Source: Chrysemys picta bellii | Taxonomy: Eukaryota > Chordata > Testudines > Emydidae | Assembly (NCBI RefSeq): GCF_011386835.1 | Contig: NC_088800.1 | Coordinates: forward strand, 56,821,439 to 56,885,438 | DNA length: 64,000 nt | Direction: 5' to 3' | Part shown: one piece after another, positions 32,420-43,360 of the stretch | Numbering within the stretch: the first letter of the stretch is position 1 | Layout: each line of letters begins with the position of its first letter | Translations under genes and position numbers: made by a program | The notes under the pieces: model-generated | What the model saw: only the letters and a program-made list of their open reading frames with translations | The model's database searches: none | Told to the model about the DNA's origin: nothing

Positions 32420-33141
32420 GATTACAGTTGAACATGAGCTCCCAATGTGATGCTGTGGCCAAAAGGGCTAATGCGATCCCGGGATGCATAAACAAGGAAA
32501 TCTCTACTACCTCTATATTTACCAGTGGTGTGTGACCGCTGCTGGAATATTGTGTCCAGTTCTGGTGCCCTCAATTCAAGAAGGATGCTGATAAATTGGA
32601 GAGAATTCAGAGAAGAACCACAAGAATGATTAAAGGATTAGAAAACCTTCCTTATATTGATAGACTCGATCTATTTAGCTTAACAAAGAAGGATAAGGGG
32701 TATTTTGACCACTGGTTTTTAAGTGCCTAAATGGGGAACCAATGTTTAATAATGGGCTCTTCAATCTAGTGAAAAAGGTATAAAACAATCCAGTGGCTGG
32801 AAGTTGAAACTAGACAAATTTTTAACAGAGTAAAAACAACAAGGAGTCTGGTGGCACCTTAAAGACTAACAGATTTATTTGGGCATAAGCTTTCGTGGAT
32901 AAAAACCTCACACTTCGGATGCATGGAGTGATAACCCCGATACTTAACAGAGTGTAATTAACCATTGGAACAATTTACCAAGGGTGGTGGTGGATTCTCC
33001 CTGAATGACAATTTTTGCATGAAGATTGGATGACTTTCTAAAAGATCTTAGGAATTATTTTGGGGCAGTTTTCTGGCCTGTGCTATACAGGAGGTCAGAT
33101 GAGATGATCACAATAGTCCCTTCTGTCTTGGAATCTGTGAC
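32420..33141 (+). pseudogene. CR1 LINE 3' part, sense, broken
   Basis: Truncated RT tail and 3' region. 'ctgctggaatattgtgtcc' encodes the conserved LLEYCVQF-type segment, 'gaagaaccacaagaatgatt' the RRTTRMI segment, and the end is 'gtcagatgagatgatcac' through 'cttggaatctgtga'. Multiple stops. A Penelope tail (32832-32943) is inserted within it. Confidence 0.85.
32832..32943 (-). mobile_element. Penelope-type tail insertion, TSD TTAACAGAGT
   Basis: Plus-strand 'ctggtggcaccttaaagac' and 'gcataagctttcgtgga' are the reverse complement of the tail seen at 33297-33420. TTAACAGAGT occurs at 32822-32831 and again at 32944-32953, so this is a retrotransposed 5'-truncated copy rather than a duplication of DNA. 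A degraded hammerhead-like core is present on the minus strand. Confidence 0.75.
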
Positions 33142-33296
33142 ACACCCCTCTCCTTGGTAAATACCGTTGGCTGGCTAGGCAGCTCCCTGTCTTGCATGCT
33201 GGCTTTTGTGGATCTTATTTTGGGGCTGCTGTCTCTCCCCATTCATTGTACAGGGAACCTAGGTGCTGAACTCACGCTTTGTGAATCTCTCTGATT

Positions 33297-33420
33297 CCGA
33301 AGAAGTGGGATGTAGCCCACGAAAGCTTATGCTCAAATAAATTTATTAGTCTCTAAGGTGCCACAAGTACTCCTGTTCTTTTTGCGGATACAGACTAACA
33401 TGGCTGCTACTCTGAAACCT
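33297..33420 (+). repeat. Penelope-type tail with hammerhead-like core
   Basis: Sense tail with 'aagcttatgctcaaataaat', 'taaggtgccacaagtactcc' and 'cagactaacatggctgctac'. At 33297-33324 there is CCGAAGA, a 5-bp stem GTGGG/CCCAC (33305-33309, 33316-33320) closed by 'atgtag', then GAAA. This mirrors the catalytic core CUGANGA-stem II-GAAA of hammerhead ribozymes, with U4 changed to C. Confidence 0.65.
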
Positions 33421-33489
33421 GTGGATTTTTTTTTTTTTTTTTTTTAGCTGTCTAAAAGTTAGGTGGGGCAATCATAAGTGTCACCACAT

Positions 33490-33700
33490 CTACGTTCTTT
33501 TGTGAAACTAGCCCTATGTGCCTCAGTTCTCCCTCTGTAAAACAGGGGTAGTAATGCTTGCTTCCTCCCATTCTTTGTCTGTCTTGTCTATTTAGATTAT
33601 AAATGCTTTGAGATAGGGACTTGCTGGCCACAGGAGTAGCTTGGCACAAAGGGACCTGATCTTATTTGGTCTCTAGCTTCTACTAGTTGCTATTGTAATC
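33490..33700 (+). repeat. MIR-like SINE 3' region
   Basis: 'tatgtgcctcagttctccc' and 'tctgtaaaacaggggtag' match the standard MIR-type SINE body. The following 'tttagattataaatgctttg' and 'agatagggacttgc' match the tail common to amniote MIR-like repeats. Confidence 0.6.
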
Positions 33701-33724
33701 TGAGTAATTATTAATATGTTGCAT

Positions 33725-33891
33725 GCAGTGTCGTCGTAGCCATCTTGGTCCCAGGATATTAGAGAGACAAGGTGGGTGAGGTAATAGCTTTTATTGGACA
33801 AAGTTCTGTTGGGGAGAGAGCTCAAAAGCTTCTCTCACATCAACAGAAGTTGGTCCAATAAAAGCTATTACCTCACCCATCTTGTCTCTCT
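33725..33891. repeat. Two Penelope-type tails head to head, large hairpin
   Basis: The left arm 33761-33812 is the reverse complement of the right arm 33841-33891 with a few mismatches, separated by 28 bases that include 'gagctcaaaagcttctctc'. Both arms are the tail family also present at 16649-16797. The outer left text 'gtcgtcgtagccatcttgg' is the usual end of that family. Confidence 0.75.
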
Positions 33892-35525
33892 GATTACTAA
33901 TAGTCTATACAAGGTTCCATATCATAATTTCACATCTAGAGGAAGACTGTTCATTGAGTCTATGGCTGATGGCTTGCCACAGCTTGGAGCTGTTTTATAA
34001 TCACCTAGGTATAGAGTTGGATGCTGGACCTTCCTGGGTCTGTGGCATGAGCATTGATCCTGTCTATCCCTCTGTGGGGAGAAAAGACTGAGTAAGTGAA
34101 CCATGCTCTACCTCTGTGTAAATAACATGTTGAGAATAACTAATTCAGATGTCCAAGTGTTAGGTGGGTTTTGCATCAGAGCTCCACAAATGCAGGATGA
34201 GCTTTTTTGCTATTACTGCTAGGTCTTGGGTGCAGGTCTTGCTTGAGGAGCATTTGTAGAGCTGTGAGGGAGTGGGTGAGGGAGTCCAGGACTGGCATAG
34301 TAGAAAGGTTGCAGACCAGGGCTGAGGGATACTAGCAAAGCTGTTGGCAGGCCAAGGCCTGGAGCAGCAGTTAAGTTCCTGTAGGAAGCAGTAATTGAAC
34401 TGCAAAAACTCTTTCACAGTTGTTGACATTTTCCATGGGGGATGAGAACAATGAAAGGAGTGTTTCTGGAAGGTTCACACTTAAGTCAGTGGAACAAGTT
34501 TCACCCTGCTACACACCCCACCATCACCTTTTCTGCCCCTTTCTCCTGCCTTCTCTCCCAAAAGATTGCCTCACCCAGCCTGCAGGACCCTTTCCAGTGG
34601 GCAGATAGCCTCTCACTAGCTGCGTGCTGGCCTCCTCCAACCCTGGCCCAGAAGGAGGGCTCCATGTCTGAAATCCCCAACTTCAGGGGCTACTTCTCAG
34701 TGCCTGCCCCCAGTCACTTGTGTGTGTGTGGCAGAGCCTGGGACACAGCAGGAGGCAGAATGGGGGCAGACAACAGAGGGTGCCTTCTGGTAGAGGAAAG
34801 GTGCCACTTGGGAAGTATCCTGACCTGACCGTGCCTCTGAGCATGTCAGCAGTGACTCTCTTTCACCGTCTCTGAAAGAATCCCTGGAAGTCAGCCAGGG
34901 CCCAGCTGACACCGCTGGCTGTTAGTCTTTTTCCTGGGACTGAACTAGAGACCAGTAACTCTGGCATTTGTTTTGAAGGGCCCGGGGCAGCCCCTGGAGA
35001 GAGCGTGCAGACAGGCCTGGAACTGTGGGAAGGTGTCTCTAAAGGTGTAGAGACATTGTCTCCTTGTCATTTTACTGCTGGCAGTGCTGGCTCCTTGCCA
35101 GGCCACCTGCATTTGCAGCTCCTGGTGAATTTGTTTGAGTTTCTCCTTTTTTATTTATCTTCCTCAGGAATAATCTCCAGCCTCTTTGGATTCTTTCCCC
35201 TCTAGCCTGGGAGCGTAGGACTAGGTACCTGCTTAGACCAGCTCAATAGGCATTTAGAAGTCAAGATGTCTTCAGAACCCAAGGGAAATGTTTCCGTATT
35301 CCAACTTTGTTAAATCCACAATCTGATTATTGTAATAATTTTAAAATACTCCTGTGGAAGCTGTTCAGTTGAATAAAGCAGTTAAATATCTAACCAGCCA
35401 TAGTTTGATCTTGTTTTGTGATCTTCTGCACTCCTGGTGGGTGGCACTGAAGTAGCCATTAAGTAGCACACACGCCAGGACTGTTGTGACAGTATTGCAA
35501 TGATTTGTCTGCCTGTATGGGCATA
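33892..35525. other. No recognisable feature
   Basis: No supported gene or element. Short frames between 34160 and 34912 lack domains and overlap on both strands. Confidence 0.4.
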
Positions 35526-37390
35526 ACCAACAGATTCATAGATTTTTAAGGTCAGAAGGGACCATATGATCTTCCAGTCTGACCTCCTATATAACCCAGG
35601 CTAGAGAACCTCACCCAGTAGTTCCTGCATCCAGCCCATTAATTTATGCTCTAACTCAGTCATACCTTTTGGAAAGATACCCAAGATTGATCTGAAGACT
35701 CCAAATGATGGAGATTTCACCATGTCCCTAGGTAAGTTATTAATTATCCTACCTGTTAGAAATTTGCACCTTATTTCTAGTCTGAATTTATCTAGCTTAA
35801 TCTTTGAACTGTTGGCTCTTGTTATGTGTTTATTTCCTAAATTAAAGAGCCTTCTATTATCAGATATCATTTCCCCATGTAGATACTTGTTGGCTGTGAT
35901 CAAGTCAACTCTTAACCTTCTCTTGGATAAACCAGATAGACTGAGATTCTGAAGTTTCTCACTATAAAGCAGGTTTTCCAGACCTCAAAACATTCTTGTA
36001 GTTCTTTTCTGAATCCTTTTCTACCTTTCAGCATCTTGTTTCCAGTGTGGACACCAGACTGGACACAGTTGTGACTTTATTGACATGAACTGTGACCATA
36101 TAGATTATTGTTGCAACCAGGGTCCTATGGTTGACCTCCTCTGTAAAGGACTTGGTGCAAGTGGGGTGCCTATGGAAAGGTTGTAGTTTGCTGGTTATGA
36201 TTATGCTGTCTGTATGTGTGTATCATTTTTGTATTTGAAGTTATGAATATTGGCTATGTACTTGTATCTCAATGTGTTTGATTCTAAGTAGCCTCAGTGA
36301 AGCACTTGGTCAGCTTCTTGAGAAAGGACTATCCTCAATGAGTGCCCAATCAAGAAATACTTAACTGACAATGGACTTTGGAAGACCCCAATCCACATAT
36401 GAGTTTTCATGGGAATGTTCAAACTAACATGTAAACAATGGAGTCGGCCTGCAAAAAGCGGAATCATTCATGGACATATGACTTGCCCAGGTGGCTACAA
36501 ACTCCATCTTGTTTCTGTGCCTTTGAAAAGAAGAACAAAGGGGTTTACGCCCACAAGAGAGAGAATATAAAAGGACCTGGAAGACTCTCCATTTTGTCTT
36601 CAGCTGGCTCAAGAGATGGCCTCTCCACCCCCAAGAGATGCCTGAAAGAAACTGGAACAAAGGACAGTAACTATGGGGGTGTGAGTGATTGCTAGACCCA
36701 GACTAGGAAGGAGTCCAGTCTGTGAAAGGAGCTTATTGGAACATCTCTGGGGGTGAGATTTCATCTTGTAATTGGTTTGTATTAGGCTTAGACTTGCATG
36801 TTTTGTTTTGTTTTATTTTGCTTGGTAACTTACTTTGTTCTGTCTGTTATTACTTGGAACCACTTACATCCTACTTTTTATACTTAATAAAATCTCTTTT
36901 GTTTATTATTAAACCCAGAGTAAGTGATTAATACCTGGGGGAGCAAACAGCTGTGCATATCTCTCTATCAGTGTTACAGAGGGTGGACAATTTGAGTTTA
37001 CTCTGTGTAAGCTTTATACAGAGTAAAACTGATTTATTTGGGGTTTGGATCCCATTGGGAGCTGGGTGTCTGGGTGCTAGAGACAGGAGCACTTGCTAAG
37101 CTGTTTTTAGTTAAGTCAGCAGCTTTGGGGGCGTGGGTCAGACCCTGGGTCTGTGTTGCAGCAGATTAGCATATCTGGCTCAACAAGACAGGGTTCTGGA
37201 GGCCCAAACTGGCAGAGAAAATGGGCTCAGAGAGAGGTAGTGTCAGCACATCAGGTGACAGTCCCAAGGGGGTCTCTGTGACCCAACCCACCACAAGAGT
37301 ATCCACTAATGTTGTATGCAGAAGTAATATAACCTCCCTACTCCTACTTGATAGTCCTCTGCTTATGCTTTCAAAGATTTCATCCTCTTA
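35526..37390 (-). repeat. CR1 LINE, antisense, split by a solo LTR
   Basis: Left piece 35526-36069: 'aaggtcagaagggaccat', 'ccttatttctagtctgaatt', 'ccagactggacacag'. Right piece 37296-37390: 'gcagaagtaatataacctc' and 'ctcctacttgatagtcc', which is the next part of antisense CR1. The LTR at 36070-37295 lies exactly between them. Confidence 0.85.
36070..37295 (+). mobile_element. Solo LTR, about 1.2 kb, TSD ACAGT/AGAGT
   Basis: Begins 'tgtgactttattgacatg', ends 'gtgacccaacccaccaca'. Flanks ACAGT (36065-36069) and AGAGT (37296-37300) agree at 4 of 5, and the CR1 text is continuous once the LTR is removed. 'gagaatataaaagg' (TATA box near 36565-36572) and AATAAA at 36886-36891 are correctly spaced. 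Same family as the antisense LTR 11502-14157. Confidence 0.85.
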
Positions 37391-37484
37391 GGTGCAGCAT
37401 GGGAACTCGTCTTCAGCTGGTTTACTCCACGATCCCTAAATCCTTGTCTGTTCACATTTCAATGTTATCACAATAGTCATAAGA

Positions 37485-38155
37485 CAGGGGTGGGCAAACT
37501 ACACCCCATGGGCCAGATCCAGCCCGTCCGGGCTTTGGATCCGGCCCAAGGGATTATCACCCCTGTGGTGCGGCGGGCCCCACGCCACTCCCAGAAGTGG
37601 CCGGCAGCACATCCCTGAAGCCCCTGGAGGAAAGGGGGCAGAGGGCTCCGTAAGCTGCCCTCACCTGTGGATATCTCCCCCACAGCTCCCATTGGCTGGG
37701 AACAGGGAACCGCGGCCAATGGGAGCTTCAGGGAAGGTACTCACAGATGAGGGCAGCGCGTGGAGCCTTCTGCCCCTCCTCCCCCAGGGGCTGCAGGGAT
37801 GTGGCGCAAGTCACTGGTGGGAGCAGCACGGGGCCAGGGCAGGTAGGCAGGGAGTCTGCTCTGACTGCCATGCATGTTGCTGCCACCCCAGAGCCGCTCT
37901 AGGTAAGCGGTGCCAGGCAAGAGCCTGCACCCCAACTCCCTGCCCTGAGCTCCCTGCCGCATGCTGCACCCCTCCCTGCACCCTAAACCCCTGCCTTGAG
38001 CCCCCTCGTACACTCCACACCCCTCCCCTCCCCTCACCCCTTGGCCTGAGCCCCTTCCTGCACCCCAACCCCTGCCCCAGTCCTACATTCATGGCCCTGC
38101 ATGCAATCTCCCCACACAGATGTGGCCCTTGGGCCAAAAAGTTTGCCCACCCCTG
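37485..38155. mobile_element. Complete non-autonomous hAT element, diverged TSD
   Basis: Ends 'caggggtgggcaaactac' and 'agtttgcccacccctg' are inverted. Flanks TCATAAGA (37477-37484) and CCATGAGA (38156-38163) agree at 6 of 8. The interior has 'agctcccattggctggg' facing 'ccaatgggagctt' and a C-rich repeat block at 37925-38080. Confidence 0.85.
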
Positions 38156-38163
38156 CCATGAGA

Positions 38164-38695
38164 GCTAGAGACTTACTCTTTGGTTTAAACAGTATGCTGG
38201 AGAAAACAAACAAAACCCAACTCTTCCAGTGATAGTTCTTCACAGCACACATCAGGCAAAAGGTCTCCAGTTGTTCTTCTCCCCTACCTGGGGCTTCAAT
38301 CAGCAGATTCCTAGGTTAGGAGGAGACAAAGCAGCTCTTCTCCCTTTCTCTCATTTTCCCTCTTCTATTTCCCTTTTATGGCTTCCACCACTCAGGAGGC
38401 ACTGCTGTCAGTTCCACTGTCTGGTAGCCTAATAAGCCACAGCCTCCAGCATTTCTTTCCAGTCCTGGCCGTCTCTAAGGACTAGTCTCCTCCTTTCTGC
38501 CCAGTAAAGCAGTTCATACAGCGACTGATCACTTATACCCCATCACAATCCTCTGGGTACGGAATGTTTTTATCAGAGTACAGACCACTAATAGGCCTTC
38601 CGATTGGGGTAGTGATGGTATGGGATATGTGAACTAGAATATAACAGCATAGAATGAAGGCTGATATAAACAAGATTGTAGGCTTGGAGGAATTA
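38164..38695. other. No recognisable feature
   Basis: No supported gene or repeat terminus. Confidence 0.4.
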
Positions 38696-38699
38696 ATTC

Positions 38700-39230
38700 A
38701 TTGAGGGTGTATTACAGGCTAAGAGAACCTTCTCACCATCCTCCACTGAAACTGCCAAATCCCACCCCAAGGAGCTATCCAGGGTGGAAACCGTTTCATC
38801 AATCCTGAGTGCCTATAACCTGCATAAAAGCTGAGTGCCAAGCACTGCAAAGAACTCTCATCCTACTGTGCTGAAAAGATCACACGCATTCAGGAAGCCT
38901 TCTCAAACAGCCTGGCTCTGCCCCACCTGCACCCACTAACCAACAGCCTGCCTACATTCCCAGAGTTCACTACATTCACTCATGACAAAGTTCTTGACCC
39001 AAGACCTATGAATGTGACTCATGCCCCTACTGGTTTGTGAAAGCAAATTATGAGCAGCTAGTGCCATTCCTGACTGGAATAGCCAACACCTCATTCAGGG
39101 AAGGGATCTTCCCTTCCTCCTTCAAACATGCAATAGTCCAACTAGCACTAAAAAACCCCATCCTGAATATATTGGTACTAGCTATGACAGATATTACATC
39201 CATCTACATGCAGTATGTTTGGGGACTGTT
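38700..39230 (+). pseudogene. L2 LINE pol remnant (region before and at RT start)
   Basis: The frame near 39030-39180 reads REGIFPSSFKHAIVQLALK, the conserved L2 segment just before the RT fingers; upstream text near 38990-39040 gives CPYWFVKA, also typical. It is cut at about 39235 where a CR1 copy begins, and the L2 sequence seems to continue at 40320-41085. No catalytic motif in this piece. Confidence 0.7.
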
Positions 39231-39239
39231 GCATTAACT

Positions 39240-39770
39240 TTATGAATGGCATAAATAGGTGTCATAGCACCTATCTTTAAAAAGGGGAACAAAGAGGATC
39301 CGGGGAATTATAGACCAGCTAGCCTAATTTTAATATCTGGAAAGATACTAGAACAAGTTATTAAACAACCAATTTGTAAGCACCTAGCGAATAATAGGGC
39401 TATAAGGAATAGCCAACATGGATTTATCTAGAATAAATCATGCCAAACCAACCTAATATCCTTCTTCAGGGGGGTTATTGGGCTAGTGGATAGCTTTAGA
39501 CATGATTTTTCTTGAGTTTTAGTAAGGCTTTTGACAGTCCCCCATGACATCTTCATAGACAAACTAGGGAAATTGGTCTAGATGAAATTACTATAAGGTT
39601 GGGTGCGCAAGTGGTTGAAAGACTGTACTCAAAGTAGTTATCAATGCTTCACTGTCAAACTGTGAATACTTATCTACTGGAGTACCAAAGGGGTTTGTCT
39701 TGCATCCAATACTTTTTAACATTTTAATTAATGACCTGTTAACCAAGCACACAAACCCTTACAGAAGGGT
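39240..39770 (+). pseudogene. CR1 LINE RT domain remnant, sense
   Basis: RT fingers and palm: 'aaggggaacaaagaggatc' plus 'cggggaattatagaccagc' encodes KGNKEDPGNYRPA; 'agtaaggcttttgacag' encodes SKAFDS, the first catalytic Asp region; 'ggagtaccaaaggggtttg' encodes GVPKGF; then LFNILINDL. Frameshifts separate these. It lies between two L2 pieces. Confidence 0.85.
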
Positions 39771-39848
39771 CTGAAAGACTTTGGAACCTCTCAGAGATCT
39801 CCATGTGGAAAATGGGAATCCTTTGGGAAAAGCAACATGCCTCTAGAC

Positions 39849-40125
39849 GGGGGTGGCCAAGTTTACTGGCCCTCTGAGCAGCATACAGTAATCTTCAGAA
39901 ATTCGAGAGCCTCAGCCGGAGCACACCTGCTGGGAGCTCTGAGACTCTTCCTCCCCACTGGACAGAAGTCTCTATCCCACACCCCACTGCAAGGCAGAGG
40001 TCCTGAGCTCCCCCCACCCCGCCAGCCTAGTAGGCGGAGAATGGGGGATCGTGGGGACTTGTGAGCTGCACTTTAACAGTAAAATAGCCGCATATGGGTC
40101 GCAAGCCACAGTCTGGCCACCCCTG
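39849..40125. mobile_element. hAT MITE, TSD CTCTAGAC
   Basis: Ends 'gggggtggccaagttt' and 'agtctggccacccctg' are inverted, with the first bases of the left tip altered. CTCTAGAC is exactly duplicated at 39841-39848 and 40126-40133. Confidence 0.85.
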
Positions 40126-40319
40126 CTCTAGACCCTTGATTGTTTTATTATGTTTTCTCTGCATTGCTTTTGTCCTTAAATCAATGTACTCAGTGTTGAA
40201 AGAGCTGTTTTGTTATTGGTAACCCCCAGGCCAGTATACACTGTCCATAGCTCTTGAAAAGAAAGCAAAGTGAAGGGGATGGAAGTTAGACCTGCTGGGA
40301 ATAACACCACTCTGTTTCA

Positions 40320-41085
40320 GGGCTGCTGCAGCCTAATATGCCAGTCATGGAACTGAAACTGCATTAGTGGCATTGATGAATGATCTCCTCCTGACAGGGG
40401 GCAGACATCCATTCTTACTCTGCTGGACCCATCTGCAGCATTCAACACTGTCAACCATGAGATTGGTTGCTGTCTTGACTGAGAGGTGGCAGATCCTAAG
40501 GGTAATACAATAAAATGGGTTGAGTCCTTCCTGACGGGACCCAGCGAATGAGTAGTGACAGGAAACTGCTCTTCTACCACTAGACCACTCACTTGTAGAA
40601 TCCCACAAAGATTGAGTCTCTCTCTATTCAACATCTACATGAAGCCCACAGATGAACTGGTCAGATGACATGAATTCAAGTGCCAGAAATATGCAGATGA
40701 CGCATAGTTCTACCTATTCTTCACCAGATATGACCATATCATTACCACCAAGATGGCTTGGAGGAGAAGATCAGCTCATGGATGAAGAACAGCTAGCTGA
40801 AGTTGAATCCGAGCAAAAGACCCCATCCCTTCTTTGTGTACAGTGACCCAGCCTCAGTTATTCACACCTTTGTCACCTCTCAGGTGGATTACAGCAATGC
40901 AATATATCTGGTCATGAAGGCTTCAGCACCTAGGAAATTCCAACTAGCACAGAATGCTGCAGTGCATCTCAGCAACACTCGCTACTGCAAGCAGAGCACA
41001 CTCATCCTCCACTGTCTACCCATAAAATAGTGAATCGAGTTCAAGGTCTCGGTTCTTATAGTCAGGGCATTGTATACAGGTATAA
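40320..41085 (+). pseudogene. L2 LINE RT remnant (palm to thumb)
   Basis: Recognisable L2 phrases in order: LDPSAAFNTVNHE (first catalytic Asp region, about 40427-40461), LFNIYMKP, QKYADDA (the YADD box near 40685-40705), VDYSNAIYLVM (about 40882-40914) and FQLAQNAAVHLSNTR followed by LILHCLPIK. Frameshifts and stops break it into pieces on three frames. L2 is an old non-LTR retrotransposon in amniotes and this copy is dead. Confidence 0.8.
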
Positions 41086-41137
41086 TCTCCCATCTGGCAC
41101 AAGAGTGGGGTTTTTTTTGTTTTTGTTTAGTTAAATC

Positions 41138-41281
41138 CCTCCCCAAGTGACATAAGCTAAACCAAAAAAGGGCATTCACACCAGAATAAGAGTGTCTACA
41201 CAGTAGGTTATTCTGATATAACTATTTCACTTTGAATTCACACCCTATGTTATACCAAAATATCTTTCCTGGGTAGACAAG
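41138..41281. mobile_element. Harbinger-like MITE fragment
   Basis: 'gagtgtctacacagtagg' and the right tip 'tgggtagacaaggcc' are MITE-type ends, with 'ttattctgatataactattt' between. The left terminus is unclear. Confidence 0.5.
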
Positions 41282-41612
41282 GCCTGAGTATCTCTTAAGT
41301 AGAAGAGAGGCCTTGCTGTTCCAGAGGGAGTCCACGACCACTTTGTTCAATCTTTTTCTTTGTTTCAGGGCCCAGGTGTGAACTCTCATGATGCCTCTCA
41401 TGGTGCCTGCAAGAGCCTCCAGCAGAGGATGCCCCTGTGGTGGCTGCTTTCTTGTGTTGGTGATTGGACTTATTCAGTCTTAGCAGGTTGTAATCATGAG
41501 CCTGTGGGCTGTGTCTCCTCTGTAAGTGAGGTTGTTTAAACTGTCTAAGCAGCGGTATGTGTGTGTGTGTGTGTGGAGGGGGGGGCGGGTTCGCTCCCTT
41601 TTGTCAGACTAA

Positions 41613-41873
41613 GACCTTGTCTACACCTAACATTTTTACTGGCATAGCTATAACAGTTAAGGGGGTGATTTTTTACCAACATAGCTATGCTGTCAACCCC
41701 TCTAATGTAGAAAGGTTATACAGGCATAATCTATGCCAGTTATCTGAAATGACATAGGCTACATCAGTATAAGCAATTTTATATTAACATAACTGCATCC
41801 ACATTAAAGGGTTTTGCCAGTTAGTTATATCAGTGTAACTGTACTGGCCGTATCTCCTAGTGTACACAAGGCC
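41613..41873. mobile_element. Complete 261-bp Harbinger-type MITE, TSD TAA
   Basis: Ends 'gaccttgtctacaccta' and 'ctagtgtacacaaggcc' are inverted; TAA flanks at 41610-41612 and 41874-41876. No coding capacity. Confidence 0.85.
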
Positions 41874-41910
41874 TAATACACCATTTTAGAAATGAAGCAC
41901 CTAAATCACA

Positions 41911-41949
41911 TTTTGGATACCGACTAACACGGCTGCTACTCTGAAACAG
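41911..41949 (+). repeat. Short scrap of Penelope-type tail
   Basis: 'ggataccgactaacacgg' plus 'ctgctactctgaaac' is the extreme 3' end of the tail at 33297-33420. Confidence 0.6.
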
Positions 41950-42089
41950 ATCAAAATATGCAACTAATACAGAGATACTTATAGTCATATACTGTCCTCT
42001 GCCTCTCTATTCTAGTTTAGTCCAGTCTTTATACCATACCCATTACTGTGCTGAGTTCCTTTCAGAATTAGAAAAGCCAGACACCCTGA

Positions 42090-42430
42090 AAAATCCCCAG
42101 ATGGTACCAAACAACAGCTGTCTGCTCAGCAAGACATGTCACTATGATTGCATCACTGAGGCGCTCCAATCTTCTGCACTGGCTGCTCAGTGCATAGAAC
42201 CCCATTCAAGGTCTCTGCCCTCATGTTCAAAGCAGGATGTGGGCACTGAGAGATGCTGCTCCCTCCATGACCATGACAGCTATGTCCCATTGGAATAATT
42301 AAACTGTCAGCCAAGAGCAAGGGGTCAGGAATTCAGAAGATGTCACTTTCACAGGAGCTGGACTTAGACTGTGGAGCCATCTCCTACAATGAGAGACATC
42401 AGACCTCACAACATTCAGCATTAAATGCAA
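42090..42430 (+). repeat. L2-like LINE 3' coding remnant
   Basis: 'cactgaggcgctccaatc' then 'tgcactggctgctcagtg' resembles the L2 LRSLHWLP segment. 'tcactttcacaggagctgg' followed by 'actgtggagccatctcc' resembles the conserved TFTGAGPRLWNSLP ending. Heavily mutated. Confidence 0.5.
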
Positions 42431-42739
42431 AGCCCCTTTCTTCACCTTTGCTTTCCTTCAGTAATTTTTATACACACATAAAATCCAACAAAATAAATCA
42501 AATAAATACATTAATCAAGCTCTGTCCCCCAAATGCTGGGAAGGAAAATTGTTATTTTTGTTTCTTTATTGGGAGGTACTCAGAAACTACTCTGATTGAA
42601 GCCAAGAATGCTACAATATCCTATATTATTTGCCATATGCAAATCTAAACAGCTTTATCACATGACACCATTGCATAGTTCGTTTACCTGATTCTCATGA
42701 GAGCAAGTTGCTACTGATAGAGTAGGACCGCGGGAGACA

Positions 42740-43110
42740 GCACCAGTGGCAAACATGCCATTATACTATTGCTGTAACTGATTACTTTGGCAAATGGTCA
42801 CAAGTAACTTTCAATTTCAAAAGTTATCTAGTTCTTAATTTTCAGCAGAGTCCAGAACAACTACATTCTGACAATGGACCTCAGTCCACATCAATGGAAT
42901 GTAAAGAATTCCTAAAGGAGAGAAATATTAACCACATTATTTTGCTCCACACAAAGCACATCATCAATTCTGCATTCTCATGCCATTTGTTATTCTCTGG
43001 CCAATGGAAAAATAGAATGTTCTAATCAAATTTAATCAAGACTGTTTGCAAACAGCTAACTTAGAAGGAAAGCCCTGGGAATGATCTGCCTTTCAGGACC
43101 ACGAGATACC
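42740..43110 (+). pseudogene. LTR-retrotransposon integrase remnant
   Basis: The plus strand near 42776-42810 reads VTDYFGKWSQV, the start of the integrase core, and at 42858-42905 it reads LHSDNGPQSTSMECKEF, the segment with the second catalytic Asp. Farther on a degraded text corresponds to the region normally containing the third acidic residue. Frame is kept for about 55 residues around these motifs, then stops. The family is probably Ty3/gypsy; no LTRs or other pol domains are seen nearby. Confidence 0.65.
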
Positions 43111-43360
43111 TGATATATTCTGTTCTATTCTATACAGGTTCTTGTGCCATGCTCAGCCCCACAGCACATGAACACCTTTCAGTAGTGCATTAAGCAATAG
43201 GACTAATATGTCACGTGTTGTTTGTTCTCTTATCCTCTCCAAAGGGGGAGACATATGTGCAGTGGAGTGTTCTTTTTTGGTAGCGGTTTATATAGATCTC
43301 TCCTCACCTCAGGTGTTTGGCCTCTTGCTCTTACCTGTTTCAGGGTGGGATCTTGTGATT

